A stretch of 6,582 nt of DNA from positions 1-6,582 of the forward strand of contig CAZPQM010000030.1 in assembly GCA_964588995.1 (NCBI GenBank), written 5' to 3'. Origin of the DNA: CAZPQM01 sp964588995 (GTDB lineage Bacteria > Pseudomonadota > Alphaproteobacteria > Rickettsiales > UBA8987). Below the pieces are notes generated by a model. It searched no databases. It saw only the letters and a program-made list of their open reading frames with translations, and was not told the DNA's origin. Numbering within the stretch: the stretch's first letter is position 1; every line of letters starts with the position of its first letter. Positions 4,626 to 6,582 of the stretch are shown here, one piece after another. The position numbers were made by a program, and so were the translations under genes.

Positions 4626-6382
4626 TCCCCGGACTGATACTCATATTCTGCGGTATACTCTGTGCGTTTCTGCCGGCCGGACTGCGGAAGCTGCTGATGG
4701 TGCTCGGTCCATGCGTGACGCTGCTTTCCGTTGCCTCCCTTTCGCCTGATCATGTTGGCAATGTGTTTAGGGTTGCCGGGTTTGAGTTGGTGCCGCTTGC
4801 GGTGCACCCTTTCAGCCGGATTTTTGCAACCGTGTTTTGCATTGCCGCCTTTGCCGGTGCCGTTTTCGGGCTCGACCATCACAAGCCCCGCGAAATCGCC
4901 GCAGCGTTTGTTTACGCAGGCGGTGCGCTCGGCGTCGTCTTCGCCGGGGACTGGATGACACTCTTTATCTTTTGGGAGTTGATGGCGGTCGCTTCTACCT
5001 TGGTCGTCGCCTTTGGCGGCACGGAAAACGCTATACGCTCCGCCCTGCGCTACGGTTATATGCATTTCTTCGGCGGTGTCTTGCTGCTGCTGGGTATTAT
5101 TCTGCATGTGCAACTGAGCGGCTCGAATCTGATTTACGGGCTGGAATTTTCGCTTGCCGAACTGACCGAGCTCTTTACCGGGGATTATGGCGCGCTTCTC
5201 TCCGCCGAGGCGCTTAGCTCGGTTGCCGTGCTGTTAATCTTGCTGGGTGTGCTCGTTAATGCTGGCGCTCCGCCTTTTTCCGCCTGGGTTGCGGATAGTT
5301 ATCCCGAGGCGAGCCCGGTCGGCACCGTGTTTCTTTCCGCCTTTACCACGAAAACCGCTGTGTTTGTGCTCCTGACCGTATTCATCGGACTGGATCTGCT
5401 GATCTATCTGGGGCTGTTCATGATATTCTACGGCATTATCTATGCGCTGCTGGAAAATGATATACGCCGCATCCTCGCTTACTCCGTGGTTAATCAGGTC
5501 GGCTTTATGGTCACCGGCATCGGCATTGGCACAACACTCGCGCAATATGGCGTCGCGGCCCATGCGTTTAGCCACATTATCTACAAGGCGCTGTTATTTA
5601 TGACGGCGGGCGCGGTAATCGTGCAGACAGGGGGCGCGCGCAAATGCACCGATCTTGGTGGGCTGTACCGGACGATGAAATATACCATGATCTGCGGCAT
5701 TATTGGTGCGCTTTCCATTTCCGCCTTTCCGCTGACCTCGGGATTCCTCAGCAAATCGCTCATTACTTCCGCCAGCGCCAAGCAGGAAATGATATGGGTT
5801 TGGTTTGCGCTGCTTGCGGCCAGCGCTGCGGCACCTCTTTACGTGGGAATTAAATTTCCGTGGTTTGTCTTTTTCCACCGCGATGCCGGCCTGCGCCCGA
5901 AAGAGCCGCCCTTTGCGATGAGGGCCGGCATGTTCATCATGGCTGCACTCTGCATTTTACCGGCGCTGTATCCGGCGATGCTCTATACCCTGCTGCCGGG
6001 AGAGATTGGTTATGAACCGTACACGCTTGAGCATGTGGTAACGAAACTTCAATTGCTGCTCTTTGCCGGGCTTGCCTTTTTCATCTTTTTGCAATTTACA
6101 TCGCTGCTCGAACGAACCGATACTATCTCGCTGGATATGGACTGGTTCTACCGCACGCTGCTACGGCATCTCTTACTGTTAGGCGAAAAACTGGCGGGTT
6201 TGGTTAACCGCCTGTTCTGGCAGTATCTCACCCGGTTAAGACGCAAGTTGATACGCGAATTTGCCAAGCTCAACGGGCCATATGGCATCCTTGCCCGCAG
6301 CTGGTCAGTCGGTGATACGGTGCTCTATTCCACGATTCTGCTCGGTTTCTTCCTGATTATTTATTACGTCGTAGGTAGCTAG
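4622..6382 (+). CDS. Third antiporter-like subunit, long MnhD/NuoL-related form with C-terminal extension
   Basis: A 586-residue polytopic protein of the proton-conducting transporter family. Residue numbers are from the ATG at 4622, chosen over ATG 4604 for its SD and ATGA overlap. Family residues: TM5 Glu119 (FIFWELMAVAST), TM8 Lys244 (AFTTKTAVFVL), His314/His318/Lys322 (HAFSHIIYKALLF) and TM12 Lys378 (GFLSKSLI). The TM7 Lys of the other two paralogues is replaced by Asn213 in VNAGAPPFSAWVADSYPEASP; the usual PLH/PIH is PFS. I recall this VNA..PP..AW..D.YPEA form as a recognisable subfamily, so the substitution may be subfamily-typical. After the 14-helix core there is an extra helix (about 475-492), DMDWFYR (505-511), a basic amphipathic stretch (about 512-550) and a final helix (565-586). 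It is the last gene of the operon. Confidence 0.9.
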   Translation: MIPGLILIFCGILCAFLPAGLRKLLMVLGPCVTLLSVASLSPDHVGNVFRVAGFELVPLAVHPFSRIFATVFCIAAFAGAVFGLDHHKPREIAAAFVYAGGALGVVFAGDWMTLFIFWELMAVASTLVVAFGGTENAIRSALRYGYMHFFGGVLLLLGIILHVQLSGSNLIYGLEFSLAELTELFTGDYGALLSAEALSSVAVLLILLGVLVNAGAPPFSAWVADSYPEASPVGTVFLSAFTTKTAVFVLLTVFIGLDLLIYLGLFMIFYGIIYALLENDIRRILAYSVVNQVGFMVTGIGIGTTLAQYGVAAHAFSHIIYKALLFMTAGAVIVQTGGARKCTDLGGLYRTMKYTMICGIIGALSISAFPLTSGFLSKSLITSASAKQEMIWVWFALLAASAAAPLYVGIKFPWFVFFHRDAGLRPKEPPFAMRAGMFIMAALCILPALYPAMLYTLLPGEIGYEPYTLEHVVTKLQLLLFAGLAFFIFLQFTSLLERTDTISLDMDWFYRTLLRHLLLLGEKLAGLVNRLFWQYLTRLRRKLIREFAKLNGPYGILARSWSVGDTVLYSTILLGFFLIIYYVVGS

Positions 6383-6559
6383 AAGCCCTATGCGCCATTG
6401 GCAAGCATTCGAGTAAGAAACTAGCCCATATCAGCATTCATGCCGCCACGCAGCTGCACGATACAGCCTCGTATTGCATGAAACCTGCACGCTGTTAACC
6501 ATATTTTAATTATTTGGTGATAGAATGATTGATATGAATTAATTTTAATCGAGAAAACA
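6383..6559 (+). other. Intergenic region after the operon
   Basis: There is no conserved gene in these 177 bases. I found only weak inverted repeats: GCC/GGC near 6393-6402 and GCTG (6453-6456) with CAGC (6464-6467). None is followed by a T-run, so no intrinsic terminator is evident after the operon. The second half becomes strongly AT-rich and holds the promoter for the next gene. Confidence 0.5.
6495..6526 (+). promoter_or_regulatory. Extended -10 promoter for the downstream gene
   Basis: TGATAGAAT (6518-6526) is an extended -10: TG, one base, then TAGAAT, five of six to consensus. A weak -35, TTAACC (6495-6500), is 20 bases upstream, longer than ideal, which the extended -10 can offset. 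The start would be near 6533, giving a leader of about 27 bases to ATG 6560. Confidence 0.45.
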
Positions 6560-6582
6560 ATGTCCGATACTAATATTACTAG
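6560..6582 (+). CDS. Start of an unidentified downstream gene, cut by the window edge
   Basis: An ATG at 6560 opens MSDTNIT and runs off the window after about seven codons. Upstream is a modest purine-rich GAGAAAA (6551-6557) and an extended -10 promoter, which together make a real gene start plausible. Seven residues are too few to name a product. Confidence 0.45.

Noticed and set aside
4523..5113. Long minus-strand open frame of 196 codons opposite the small protein and the start of the third antiporter-like gene.
   Set aside because: Its translation is rich in Gln, Lys, His and Arg with no domain, as expected of the antisense of a hydrophobic membrane gene. The plus-strand gene is certain.
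1340..6382. Identification of the three large proteins as NuoM, NuoL and NuoN of respiratory complex I.
   Set aside because: No other nuo genes occur here. The adjacent genes are MnhB and MnhC, and the MrpD-like LKIALFPLHSW context points to an Mrp-type complex.
6390..6416. Eight-codon ORF just after the operon.
   Set aside because: Too short, no SD and no context.

Overview
The window carries one six-gene operon, all on the + strand, for the membrane part of an Mrp/Mnh-type (CPA3, complex I-related) monovalent cation/proton antiporter. It is flanked by AT-richer intergenic DNA. Coding DNA is moderately GC-rich (about half), starts are mostly SD-led, and several genes overlap by 1-4 bases. 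These traits and the protein sequences suggest a Gram-negative bacterium, probably a proteobacterium and perhaps an alphaproteobacterium. That placement is an impression; no rRNA or other marker is present.

Layout. Positions 1-307 hold no recognisable conserved gene. There is a good sigma70-like promoter (54-83), an SD-led 22-codon ORF encoding a very basic peptide (157-225), and a possible RNA fold just before the first real gene. Then come mnhB (308-727), a 73-base gap, mnhC (801-1340), mnhD (1340-2845), a second antiporter-like subunit of NuoL/MrpA flavour (2845-4362), a two-helix small protein (4359-4625), and a third, longer antiporter-like subunit with a C-terminal amphipathic/TM extension (4622-6382). 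The last five genes are joined by TAATG or ATGA overlaps and look translationally coupled. Positions 6383-6559 are noncoding and contain an extended -10 promoter for a new gene whose first codons begin at 6560.

How they work together. By homology, MnhB and MnhC (NuoK-like) scaffold the complex and the three NuoL/M/N-like proteins form ion channels, exchanging H+ for Na+ or K+. The operon differs from a textbook mrpABCDEFG locus. It has three separate NuoL/M/N-type subunits, no fused long MrpA, no MnhE/F/G, and no DUF4040 (MbhD-like) or MbhE-like piece in view. The third antiporter-like protein has Asn where the TM7 ion-path Lys is expected. MnhC has an unusually long charged tail. The missing parts must be elsewhere in the genome, or this is a reduced or divergent complex.
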